Positions 8,900-16,361 of a DNA stretch of 64,000 nt are shown here, piece after piece; the stretch's first letter is position 1, and the number at the start of each line of letters is the position of its first letter. Origin of the DNA: Dorea_A amylophila (lineage in GTDB: Bacteria; Bacillota; Clostridia; Lachnospirales; Lachnospiraceae); the NCBI RefSeq assembly GCF_025567265.1, contig NZ_JAOQJW010000017.1:1-64000 (forward strand), in the 5' to 3' direction. Under the pieces are notes generated by a model that made no database searches, had not been told where the DNA came from, and worked only from the letters and a program-made list of their open reading frames with translations. Made by a program: the position numbers and the translations under genes.

Positions 8900-10222
8900 C
8901 TATACTTCTACAAGACCTTTACTCTTCCATTTTCCACTCTTCCATCTAAGTACCATTCCCACAGCTCTCGCACATTCGTCACCTGCCATAGCAATATATG
9001 CTCCTACAGCCAGAAGTCCCATGTGTATTCCGAGAAAATAGGTTCCGCCAACTGCAAACAAATACATAAATATCGCACCTAATATAACCGGAAAAAGTGC
9101 GTCTCCGCTCGTTTTTAACGCCTGCCCATATACAAGGTTTGTTACCCTTCCAAGTTCAAGAAATATATCTACTATTAACAACTTTACCACAAGATTTATC
9201 ATCTGTGAATCATCAGTAAATATATGCACGATAAAATGTCCGGCAAATGCAAAGGTCACGGAAAAGCATGTCGCTGTGATGATACCATATATCGCAGCTT
9301 TTCTCGTCCCCCTATTACATTCCTCAAACTCTTTTGCTCCAATTCTCCAGCCGGTCATAATTGCATTTGCCTGAGCAAGGGCAGCTCCCACGCAATACGA
9401 GAAATTTGCAATCTGTACAGCATATGAACGCGCTGTAACATTCATTCCATCCACATCCATCTGATTCATAAAACGCACTATAAATGTCATTGCGATGTTG
9501 TAAAGTGCTGTTTCAAGCGCAGAAGGAAAACCAATCTTAACAATCTGTGCAAATATCTTTCTTGATGTAATCCGCTCAGGACTCTGTTTTGCTTTTATAA
9601 GTACAGCCCCCATGCCGGCTACAATAATAAGATTTACAACTCTCGAAATAACCGTGGCAACAGCAACTCCCATCACACCCCAGTCGAATGCAAATAAGAA
9701 TACTGAATTAAGTATTATATTGAGAACATTTCCAACAACAGTTCCTATCAAAGAATGTTTTGTATATCCAAACACTCTCAAATAACTGGAAAAAATAGGA
9801 ATCAGCGCATTTAAAAAACATGCACCTCCGACAATTCTAAGATATATTTCAGCCGGTTCAAGCAAAGCCGGAGCAATACTTACGATTCTAAGTATCCCGC
9901 CAGAAAAAGCAGCAAGAATGACAGACATTACGATACCTATCAATGTGTTGAATATAAGTCCAAGTTGTCTTGCCTGATATGCAATTCCCGGTCTTCCGGC
10001 TCCGATATTTTGTGACATAACAGCTATCATACCCGATGATATAACCCCAAACATGATAATAAAAACGCCTATATATGTATTTGCTGTTCCCACTGCTCCT
10101 ACAGCCTGGTCGCTCACAGATGATAACATAAGCGTATCGACCATGCCTGAAAGCATATAAAATAAAGTTTCTAAACATATTGGCACAGATAGCTGTGTTA
10201 ATGTTTTTCTTTCAGTTTCCAT
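8900..10222 (-). CDS. MATE-family efflux transporter
   Basis: A 440-residue membrane protein with two MatE repeats of six helices (roughly residues 10-215 and 225-420). The start METERKTLTQLSVPICLETLFYMLSGMVDTLMLS is typical of the family. MATE proteins export cationic drugs or metabolites in exchange for Na+ or H+. ATG start with AGGAG upstream. It is the first gene of a probable MATE-AraC-GH13 transcript; a drug exporter beside a glucosidase is an uncommon pairing and the substrate is unknown. Confidence 0.92.
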   Translation of the reverse strand: METERKTLTQLSVPICLETLFYMLSGMVDTLMLSSVSDQAVGAVGTANTYIGVFIIMFGVISSGMIAVMSQNIGAGRPGIAYQARQLGLIFNTLIGIVMSVILAAFSGGILRIVSIAPALLEPAEIYLRIVGGACFLNALIPIFSSYLRVFGYTKHSLIGTVVGNVLNIILNSVFLFAFDWGVMGVAVATVISRVVNLIIVAGMGAVLIKAKQSPERITSRKIFAQIVKIGFPSALETALYNIAMTFIVRFMNQMDVDGMNVTARSYAVQIANFSYCVGAALAQANAIMTGWRIGAKEFEECNRGTRKAAIYGIITATCFSVTFAFAGHFIVHIFTDDSQMINLVVKLLIVDIFLELGRVTNLVYGQALKTSGDALFPVILGAIFMYLFAVGGTYFLGIHMGLLAVGAYIAMAGDECARAVGMVLRWKSGKWKSKGLVEV

Positions 10223-10323
10223 AGTTTTCTCCTCACATACAATTCAAGAATACTATATCAATAATACGATATATTTCTATGTAATTCTTGTATAATATCA
10301 TGTGAAAATTGCACTATTTCCAC

Positions 10324-10710
10324 TCAATACTCTCGTATATATAACAATACTGCTTCCTTTAATCTCTGGAACTCCTTTATTAAGTACAACTTGAACACTG
10401 GACTGATAGCAGACGCAAATTCAAAAGCAATATCTTTATGTGCGAATGTTCCGCCGTATTTACCTCGCTTAATGGTCTGAGCACGAATGTTCTCATGTTC
10501 AATCTCTGCCACTGCTGACAGAACAGATATCATTAGCTTCCCGGCATCTTTAGATGAATCAATTCCATCCTCTACACAAATCAGATTCACACCAAAATTC
10601 TGCATATTTCCTAAGTTTGTCCTTCTGTGCCTCCAAGCTGTAACCCTCAACCTGAATTGCTGTTGATACACGAGTATATATATAGCATTTTGTTTTCTTT
10701 TCCAATACAT
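10324..10710 (-). pseudogene. Rearranged serine recombinase fragment fused to a KilA-N domain fragment
   Basis: The open frame is a mosaic of broken genes. Its start (KRKQNAIYI) is the N-terminus of a large serine recombinase. The frame then shifts: between about 10605 and 10675 the +1 frame reads TRVSTAIQVEGYSLEAQKDK, the real catalytic region with the serine. The open frame rejoins recombinase sequence at residues 39-80 (FGVNLICVEDGIDSSKDAGK), which normally lies about 60 residues further on, so an internal segment is deleted. From about residue 83 the sequence becomes KilA-N phage antirepressor (YGGTFAHKDIAFEFAS, KLYLIKEFQRLKE). Not expected to make a functional recombinase. Confidence 0.75.
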
Positions 10711-10720
10711 TCACTTCCCT

Positions 10721-11770
10721 CTATTGTGGTAAAATCAACGTTGGGTTTTTTAACAGTGTGGCAATAACCGGGGCATATTTAGATATTCCATAATCTTCAA
10801 CAATACTGGTTATTCTAGCGCCTGCATCCTTTGATGAAGCACCACATAAGAAAACTCTTTCATCATCAGTTCCATAATCCAACACTATAAATCGATCATG
10901 AAATATACCGCCTGTCTTTTTCATTGATATTTTTACGGATGGATATTCTTTGCAAAAATCCGTAAATTCTATATTATGAAGTTTATTATTGCCAACATTA
11001 TCGCTGAATAAGGTAATATTTACTCCTGTAGGAGAATTTTTAAGATGTACCAGCGTTCTTAATCCAATATAATTGTCAACGACATATATTGACGACTTTG
11101 CCTGCTTATAGATGGACTCATATACCTCATCTGCACTACTAAATTTTGCATTAAACATGAGCCACTTTTCATCATCATCTGAAACAAAGCTGTTCATCAT
11201 ATCCGCCAACTCAGATTTGGTCACAACATCCTTCAAGCCTTCTGCAACATCTGAAATCTGCTTTTCAAGAGATATCATATCTGAGTTGATTTTGTTAATT
11301 TCTATTCTGTTGTTAGCAGTTTCCATGCTTAACTGAAGAATTTCCCGCTGACCTATAAGATCACGATTTTCTAATATGTAATCTTTCATTTTCTTAAAGG
11401 TTCTTATTAATGCCTTGCTCTGCTTAACAGCCAACGGTCCTTTCAAGACAGTCATCAACATATATAATCCTTGCTCTGTAAATACATGAGGATTATAACG
11501 ACTTTTTGAACTTATATTTGCGGTACAATTTTTGTACCGCAAATCTTCTAATTCCTCATCTGTCAATTCAAACATAAAATCTTCATCAAATTTTTCAATA
11601 TTATTTTTTACCTGTCTATTAAATCCCTTCGTATCATAGCCATATATCTCTGCTAAATCAGCATCAAGCAATACCCTTTTACCCCTAATTTTATACAGTT
11701 TTTCTTTTAGATATTCTTCTGTTACTTCTATTACTGCAACATCGATTTCTTTCTTTTTATCTTCTGCCAT
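10721..11770 (-). CDS. ORF6N-domain protein with C-terminal PLD-like domain
   Basis: A 349-residue phage/mobile-element type protein. Residues 15-110 are an ORF6N DNA-binding domain (IRGKRVLLDADLAEIYGYDTKGFNRQVKNN... is its typical start; the FTEQGLYMLMTVLKG segment ends it). A helical linker follows (about 120-200). Residues 205-345 look like half of a phospholipase D-type domain: SSIYVVDNYIG, FHDRFIVLD and GASSKDAG resemble an HxK/R-N motif. ORF6N proteins are often phage antirepressors. It lies in a 2-kb patch of mobile-element debris and appears intact. Confidence 0.8.
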   Translation of the reverse strand: MAEDKKKEIDVAVIEVTEEYLKEKLYKIRGKRVLLDADLAEIYGYDTKGFNRQVKNNIEKFDEDFMFELTDEELEDLRYKNCTANISSKSRYNPHVFTEQGLYMLMTVLKGPLAVKQSKALIRTFKKMKDYILENRDLIGQREILQLSMETANNRIEINKINSDMISLEKQISDVAEGLKDVVTKSELADMMNSFVSDDDEKWLMFNAKFSSADEVYESIYKQAKSSIYVVDNYIGLRTLVHLKNSPTGVNITLFSDNVGNNKLHNIEFTDFCKEYPSVKISMKKTGGIFHDRFIVLDYGTDDERVFLCGASSKDAGARITSIVEDYGISKYAPVIATLLKNPTLILPQ

Positions 11771-11850
11771 AAAACTCCTCCATCCATTTTGCGGTCAAAA
11801 AAATTGTCCGCAACTCTCATATTACATATTGCTGACGTCAGTAAAATGGT

Positions 11851-12129
11851 CTATTCCTCTTTTTTCTTCATTTTGTCATAATACGCTTTATACCTATAAA
11901 TCGTCCGCTCACTGACATTGTTCCGCTTCGCAATTTCTATCATCGTCATACCACTCTCATATCCAATGACAAAATCATTATAAATTGCCATCCATTTGGC
12001 GTTATGTTTCTGCCGCCCGCTTAATTTACGATTTCTGTAATACTCCAATTCCTCCCGAAGTTCTGCATTCTCTTTTTCCAACTCCTCAATTCTTTTTAAC
12101 GCCTCTTCAAGTGTTACAGATTTCTCCAT
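11851..12129 (-). CDS. Small helix-turn-helix protein with N-terminal coiled coil
   Basis: A 92-residue protein. Residues 5-32 form a charged heptad-like coiled coil (LEEALKRIEELEKENAELREELEYY) and residues 55-85 an HTH of resolvase/transposase type (MTMIEIAKRNNVSERTIYRYKAYY). Probably a small DNA-binding protein of a mobile element. Same strand as the ORF6N gene, 80 bases away. Confidence 0.65.
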   Translation of the reverse strand: MEKSVTLEEALKRIEELEKENAELREELEYYRNRKLSGRQKHNAKWMAIYNDFVIGYESGMTMIEIAKRNNVSERTIYRYKAYYDKMKKKEE

Positions 12130-12263
12130 TATCCTGTCCTCCGTTCATGTCATTTTCATTTTGTCTATATTATATATATCTGTGTTTCTTTAGTCAATCC
12201 GATTATGTCATGTTGCGTCATTTTTTACAATATCTTTCATACAATCGAAATACCGCTGATATC

Positions 12264-12365
12264 GTTTACAGGCTAACATTGCAGACCTACGTGCATGATA
12301 CTGAAAAGATGGTTGGACGTTCTGTTGATCTCTTTGAAAAAACAACACAAGCAAAAACGTCATAA
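12264..12365 (+). pseudogene. Possible C-terminal remnant of a tyrosine integrase
   Basis: The plus-strand frame ends VYRLTLQTYVHDTEKMVGRSVDLFEKTT and a stop. The TLQTYVHDTEKM segment resembles the catalytic-tyrosine end of phage-type integrases (T-x-x-T-Y-x-H). Nothing upstream in this frame looks like integrase, so only the tail would survive. It is the only gene-like sequence on this strand of the patch and is followed by a good terminator. Confidence 0.4.
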
Positions 12366-12375
12366 ATAAAATATT

Positions 12376-12413
12376 GGGAGTGAATCCGCTGATTGTTCAG
12401 CGTGTTCACTCCC
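12376..12413 (+). terminator. Terminator after the integrase remnant
   Basis: Arms GGGAGTGAA.C.CGCTGA and TCAGCG.G.TTCACTCCC form a long stem followed by TTTTCTTTG. It supports the idea that the preceding sequence was the 3' end of a real gene. Confidence 0.65.
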
Positions 12414-12493
12414 TTTTCTTTGTTCAGTAATGATTTTAAAAATTGCGGTGGCAAATGGGTGGCAAATAGACTGAACCACACCTATAAAACCGC

Positions 12494-13900
12494 CTATTTC
12501 CGTGATAATAAGCACACAGTTTCCACGTGCACCGTATGCGGAAACTGATCCACCGGCGTCACATCCTTAAGTTCATATCCCTTTGCTCTTAAGAACTTCA
12601 CATCCCTCGCAAGCGTTGCACTGTCGCAGCTTACATACACAACTTTCTCCGGCTGCATATCCACGATCGTCTGAAGCAGGGATTCCTCACAGCCCTTTCT
12701 CGGCGGATCGACCACGATCACATCAGCGTGCGCCGTCTCTCCGTTATGTGTCTTTTCATATTCTTTATAATATTCCGGCAGAACTTCTTCTGCCTTGCCT
12801 ACATAGAATTCCGCATTCGTAATGTTATTAATCTTCGCATTATTCTTCGCATCGTCAATGGCCTGAGGTATAATCTCTACACCATATACCTGCTTTGCTT
12901 TCTTCGCAAGGAACAGGGAAATGGTTCCGATTCCGCAGTACAGATCCCACACTGTCTCATTGCCTGTAAGACCTGCATAGTCCAGTGCCAGTCCGTATAA
13001 CTTCTCTGTCTGGACCGGATTCACCTGGTAAAATGACAGAGGGGAAATCTGATACTTGATCTCACCGATATAGTCTGTAATGAACTCCTGCCCCCACAAA
13101 AGGCGGATCGTATCACCCATGATCACATTCGTCTTCGCCGTATTCGTACAGAGTGTGATACTTGTCATGCCCGGAATCTGACGGAGACGTCCGACCAGAT
13201 CATGGCAGTGTGGAATGGTCTTTCCATTAATGACCAGACATACCATGATCTCATCCGTTTTAAATCCGTAACGGAGCAATACATGGCGCACCAGTCCCTT
13301 ATGTTTCACTTCATCGTATGCCGGAATTTCAAATTCTTCCATAAAATCCAGGATACAGTTCAGGATCTCTCCATTCACTTCCACACCAAGTACACAGTCT
13401 GTATTCCTGATAATGCTGTGTGTTCTGCCGGCATAGAATCCTGCGGTCACTCTTCCGTCTTTGTCTGTTCCAATCGGAAACTGTGCCTTATTACGGTAGC
13501 GGAACGGCTGCATCCCTTCCTCGTCCATACCGACAACCGGGTGCATGATCTGATCCAGAAGTTCACCCGGAACTTCTCCGATCCGCTCCAGATTGCCGCG
13601 TACCTTAGATTCTTTAAATGCAAGCTGTGCCGGATACTTCATCTCCTGAATCTGACAGCCGCCGCATTTTCTTGCCATCGGACAGACCGGCTCTTCCACA
13701 CGGTCCTTCGACGGAGTCAGAACCTTCATCAGGCGGGCATAGCCGTAATTCTTCTTGGCTTTCATGACCTTTGCCTCTACAACATCCCCTATAATGGCAT
13801 CTTTGATGAACAGTGTATACCCGTCTACCTTGCCGATGCCTTCTCCTCCGACTCCGATATCTTCAATTTTAACCTTTACTACTTCATTCTTCTGCATCAT
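12494..13900 (-). CDS. rlmD: 23S rRNA (uracil-5-)-methyltransferase RlmD/RlmCD
   Basis: A 468-residue RNA m5U methyltransferase. An N-terminal TRAM domain (residues 4-63) is followed by the [4Fe-4S] cluster motif CPMARKCGGCQIQEMKY. The SAM-binding region is VWDLYCGIGTISLFLAKKA, then VIVVDPPRKGCEESLL and the catalytic loop YVSCDSATLARDVK. In Firmicutes, enzymes of this type modify U747 and/or U1939 of 23S rRNA. The start codon overlaps the yhaM stop by one base (TAATG), so translation is probably coupled. Confidence 0.92.
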   Translation of the reverse strand: MMQKNEVVKVKIEDIGVGGEGIGKVDGYTLFIKDAIIGDVVEAKVMKAKKNYGYARLMKVLTPSKDRVEEPVCPMARKCGGCQIQEMKYPAQLAFKESKVRGNLERIGEVPGELLDQIMHPVVGMDEEGMQPFRYRNKAQFPIGTDKDGRVTAGFYAGRTHSIIRNTDCVLGVEVNGEILNCILDFMEEFEIPAYDEVKHKGLVRHVLLRYGFKTDEIMVCLVINGKTIPHCHDLVGRLRQIPGMTSITLCTNTAKTNVIMGDTIRLLWGQEFITDYIGEIKYQISPLSFYQVNPVQTEKLYGLALDYAGLTGNETVWDLYCGIGTISLFLAKKAKQVYGVEIIPQAIDDAKNNAKINNITNAEFYVGKAEEVLPEYYKEYEKTHNGETAHADVIVVDPPRKGCEESLLQTIVDMQPEKVVYVSCDSATLARDVKFLRAKGYELKDVTPVDQFPHTVHVETVCLLSRK

Positions 13901-14841
13901 TAGATAACTGTCTTTCTGATATTTGATTCGAACAGGCGGTTATATCCCAGCCAGTCATTACCTTTTTTATCTTTGAATAACTCTGTCAGAGTCTGCATCT
14001 TCGCATCCGCATTGTCGGCAAGATTCAGGGCCATCGCCTCGGCAAGTGCCGGTTTCTTTGGGGAACCGTATTCCAGTTCTCCATGGTGTGCAACAATACA
14101 GTGTTTTAATTCGTTCGCAAGTTTCTCCGGAAAATCCGAGATATTGCGGACTGCATCTCCGATCATCTCCACACCGATCACGATATGTCCCAGAAGCTGT
14201 CCTTCGTCTGTGTAATCATTTTCCGGGAAAGATGACAATTCCTTCGTCTTTCCGATATCGTGACAGATTGCCGCCGTGAAAAGCAGATCCTTATTCAGGA
14301 TCGGATATGCCCCTGCCATGTAATCACAGAACTTCACAACACTCAGTGTATGTTCCAGAAGTCCTCCGGCAAACCCGTGATGTACCGTCTTCGCTGCCGA
14401 ATGTCCCTTGAAATTACGGATAAATGTCTCGTCTTTTATAAAATAATGATCCAGTACTTGTCTCAGATACTGGTTGTCTACTTTCTTAATGTATCCAAGC
14501 AGTTCCTCATACATGCCATCTGTACTTTTCTCTGTTGTCGGCATATAATCGGCCGCGATGTATTCGCCTTCCTGCACCTTTCTGATCTGCTTGATATTCA
14601 TCTGCAGATTATTGTTATAGCTGATGATCTCACCATATACCTCAATGAAATCCAACTCGTCATAGTCTGCGATCCCACCGGAATTCGGATCCCACACTTT
14701 TCCGTCCAGTGTTCCGGTCTTATCCTGAAGGATCAGATTATCATACGGTCTTCCATTTCTGGTCTCCGCCGAACGCTTTCCTTTACACAAATATACATTT
14801 CTGATCGTTTCCCCTTCGTGAAGGGTATTGATATATCTCAT
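13900..14841 (-). CDS. yhaM: 3'-5' exoribonuclease YhaM family protein
   Basis: A 313-residue protein with an N-terminal OB-fold (about residues 10-90) and an HD domain (about 150-285). HD motifs: VHHGFAGGLLEHTLSV, AAICHDIGKTKEL and CIVAHHGELEYGSP, followed by NLADNADAKM. This is the architecture of YhaM, a Mn/Co-dependent 3'-5' exonuclease acting on RNA and ssDNA, and the length matches. First gene of the yhaM-rlmD pair. Confidence 0.92.
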   Translation of the reverse strand: MRYINTLHEGETIRNVYLCKGKRSAETRNGRPYDNLILQDKTGTLDGKVWDPNSGGIADYDELDFIEVYGEIISYNNNLQMNIKQIRKVQEGEYIAADYMPTTEKSTDGMYEELLGYIKKVDNQYLRQVLDHYFIKDETFIRNFKGHSAAKTVHHGFAGGLLEHTLSVVKFCDYMAGAYPILNKDLLFTAAICHDIGKTKELSSFPENDYTDEGQLLGHIVIGVEMIGDAVRNISDFPEKLANELKHCIVAHHGELEYGSPKKPALAEAMALNLADNADAKMQTLTELFKDKKGNDWLGYNRLFESNIRKTVI

Positions 14842-14914
14842 CTTATTTCCTCTTTCTATATTCTATATCTTTATTTTACAACTGTCCCGGCACCAAAACA
14901 TCCAGTCCGGCAGA

Positions 14915-16204
14915 CTACTCCTTACTTCCGACTGTCACGTCAAAGGAAATGTCCACATAACCACCGGATCCCTGTCTCTGTCCTTTGAGTCTGATCTTAC
15001 TGCCGCTTTTCTGATCCCGCAGTACACTCTGGTAGGCTGATAGTGATGCTATCTTCTTCCCTGCTGCCTCCGTAATGATATCTCCACTCTGGATCCCTGC
15101 TGCCATTGCCGGTGAATCCGTCTCTACGGTCCGGACATACACGCCTTCGGGAATTCCCTGCGCTTCGATTTCTGCCGTCACATCCAGTCCACGGATGCCG
15201 ATATATGGCACCGCCTGACCGTTGGATAACAGTTCAATCTCTGATTTCAATCCTGAGATTCCATAACCAGTCACCAGTTCTTTGCTGCTGTTTCCGGATA
15301 TGCCCTGGTCAATAATTCCAACCACTTCGCCCGACAGGTTGATGATCACACCTGTCCCGTCCTCTGCCGCACCAATGTCTGTACAAAGAAGCGGATAACT
15401 TCCGTCATCACCGTCCAGTTCATTTCTGCTGCTCGCAATTGTTCCGAATCCAACCGCTCCCGCATAACCGAACGGTTTTCCAAGAACCACCACAGCATCT
15501 CCTTTCTGTACCGAACCGGAACTGCCAAGAGTTGCAATACTGATCTGCTGCCATGTTGACTGCGCGATGCTGCTTTTGGCTACAGCATAAATCGCAAATC
15601 CAAGACTTTCATCCTTCTTCTTCACAGAAGCCTGCTTCGTTGTCCCATCTGCGAATCTGATATGGATCTCTTTTGTATCTCTTAATATAGAAGTCTTTCC
15701 GTATATCAGAAGTTCCTGGCCATTATCCGCAATGATCAGTCCGGACACACTGTTCTTATTATCATAAGATTCTTCCGTCCAGTCCTGCTCTCCCGAGATA
15801 CCGATGACCTCAACTACCGATTTTTCGGCTTCGGATGCTACTGAATTCATTGCTTTCTGAAGTTCTCTGTAACTGTCAATGCCAAGCGTCTGTACTGTAC
15901 TGTCATTGCCGGTATCTGCAGTGGTTTCATCCGACTTTTCTTCCTCTTTTTCTTCCGGTATTACAACTTCCTGTGAATCTCCGGGAAACTTTTCATCAAG
16001 CCATGGCCTGAGCGCAGAAAAACTAATGCAGGCACACACACCGAACGCCACTCCAAGTCCTGCGATCCGAAGCAGATCTTTACGGTACTTTTTCCCGCGG
16101 CTGTTCTCATCTTTGATTGTTTCCTGCATAAATAAATACTCTGATTTTTCAGTTTTATTTCCAGGTTCGCCCTGTTCATTTTTCAGATGTTTCTGCTCAT
16201 CCAT
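14915..16204 (-). CDS. Membrane-anchored HtrA-like PDZ protein, predicted catalytically dead
   Basis: A 429-residue DegP/HtrA-architecture protein: basic cytoplasmic N-terminus, one membrane helix (about residues 45-66), an acidic linker, a trypsin-like domain (about 125-300) and a C-terminal PDZ domain (about 333-425, SPAMAAGIQSGDIITEAAGKK). The fold landmarks are intact (VSGLIIADNG, GDAVVVLGKPFG, LSGEVVGIIDQG). The triad is not: aligned with HtrA, the His site is T171, the Asp site about G202 and the Ser site about G283 (EDGTG in place of GNSGG). The only His in the domain, H181, is elsewhere. Probably a pseudoprotease with a binding or scaffold role outside the membrane. Confidence 0.82.
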   Translation of the reverse strand: MDEQKHLKNEQGEPGNKTEKSEYLFMQETIKDENSRGKKYRKDLLRIAGLGVAFGVCACISFSALRPWLDEKFPGDSQEVVIPEEKEEEKSDETTADTGNDSTVQTLGIDSYRELQKAMNSVASEAEKSVVEVIGISGEQDWTEESYDNKNSVSGLIIADNGQELLIYGKTSILRDTKEIHIRFADGTTKQASVKKKDESLGFAIYAVAKSSIAQSTWQQISIATLGSSGSVQKGDAVVVLGKPFGYAGAVGFGTIASSRNELDGDDGSYPLLCTDIGAAEDGTGVIINLSGEVVGIIDQGISGNSSKELVTGYGISGLKSEIELLSNGQAVPYIGIRGLDVTAEIEAQGIPEGVYVRTVETDSPAMAAGIQSGDIITEAAGKKIASLSAYQSVLRDQKSGSKIRLKGQRQGSGGYVDISFDVTVGSKE

Positions 16205-16318
16205 CAGCTCTTCCGTCTCCTTTACAATCCTTTTTATAGTATACCGTATGGAATGGGAATGTTCAATATTATCCTTTTCTTTATAGCGTAAATAAGGTAG
16301 AATAGTTACTGACTAGAA

Positions 16319-16336
16319 TTACTGTACATACAGTAA
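16319..16336. promoter_or_regulatory. Perfect 18-bp dyad between the HtrA-like gene and mutS2
   Basis: TTACTGTACATACAGTAA: two 8-base arms around CA. An extra GTTACTG copy lies just upstream (about 16305). It sits 26 bases before the mutS2 ATG and downstream of a possible -10 TAGAAT (16298-16303), where a bound repressor would block transcription. The protein that binds is unknown. Confidence 0.45.
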
Positions 16337-16361
16337 CATAGAATAGATCCAGGTGAAAAAC

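Larger units (their letters stand above)
12130..12493. other. Gene-poor remnant between the HTH gene and rlmD
   Basis: 364 bases without an intact gene. It holds a possible integrase tail (12264-12365), a hairpin terminator (12376-12413) and a tandem GTGGCAAAT repeat (two copies, one base apart, near 12450-12470). I see no complete attachment site. Confidence 0.5.

Noticed and set aside
12450..12470. Tandem GTGGCAAAT as an attachment-site core
   Set aside because: Two adjacent copies alone do not define attL/attR; no matching copy was found at the other end of the 2-kb island.
14260..14988. Plus-strand open frame of 242 codons opposite yhaM
   Set aside because: Shadow of a conserved gene; no domain and no ribosome binding site.
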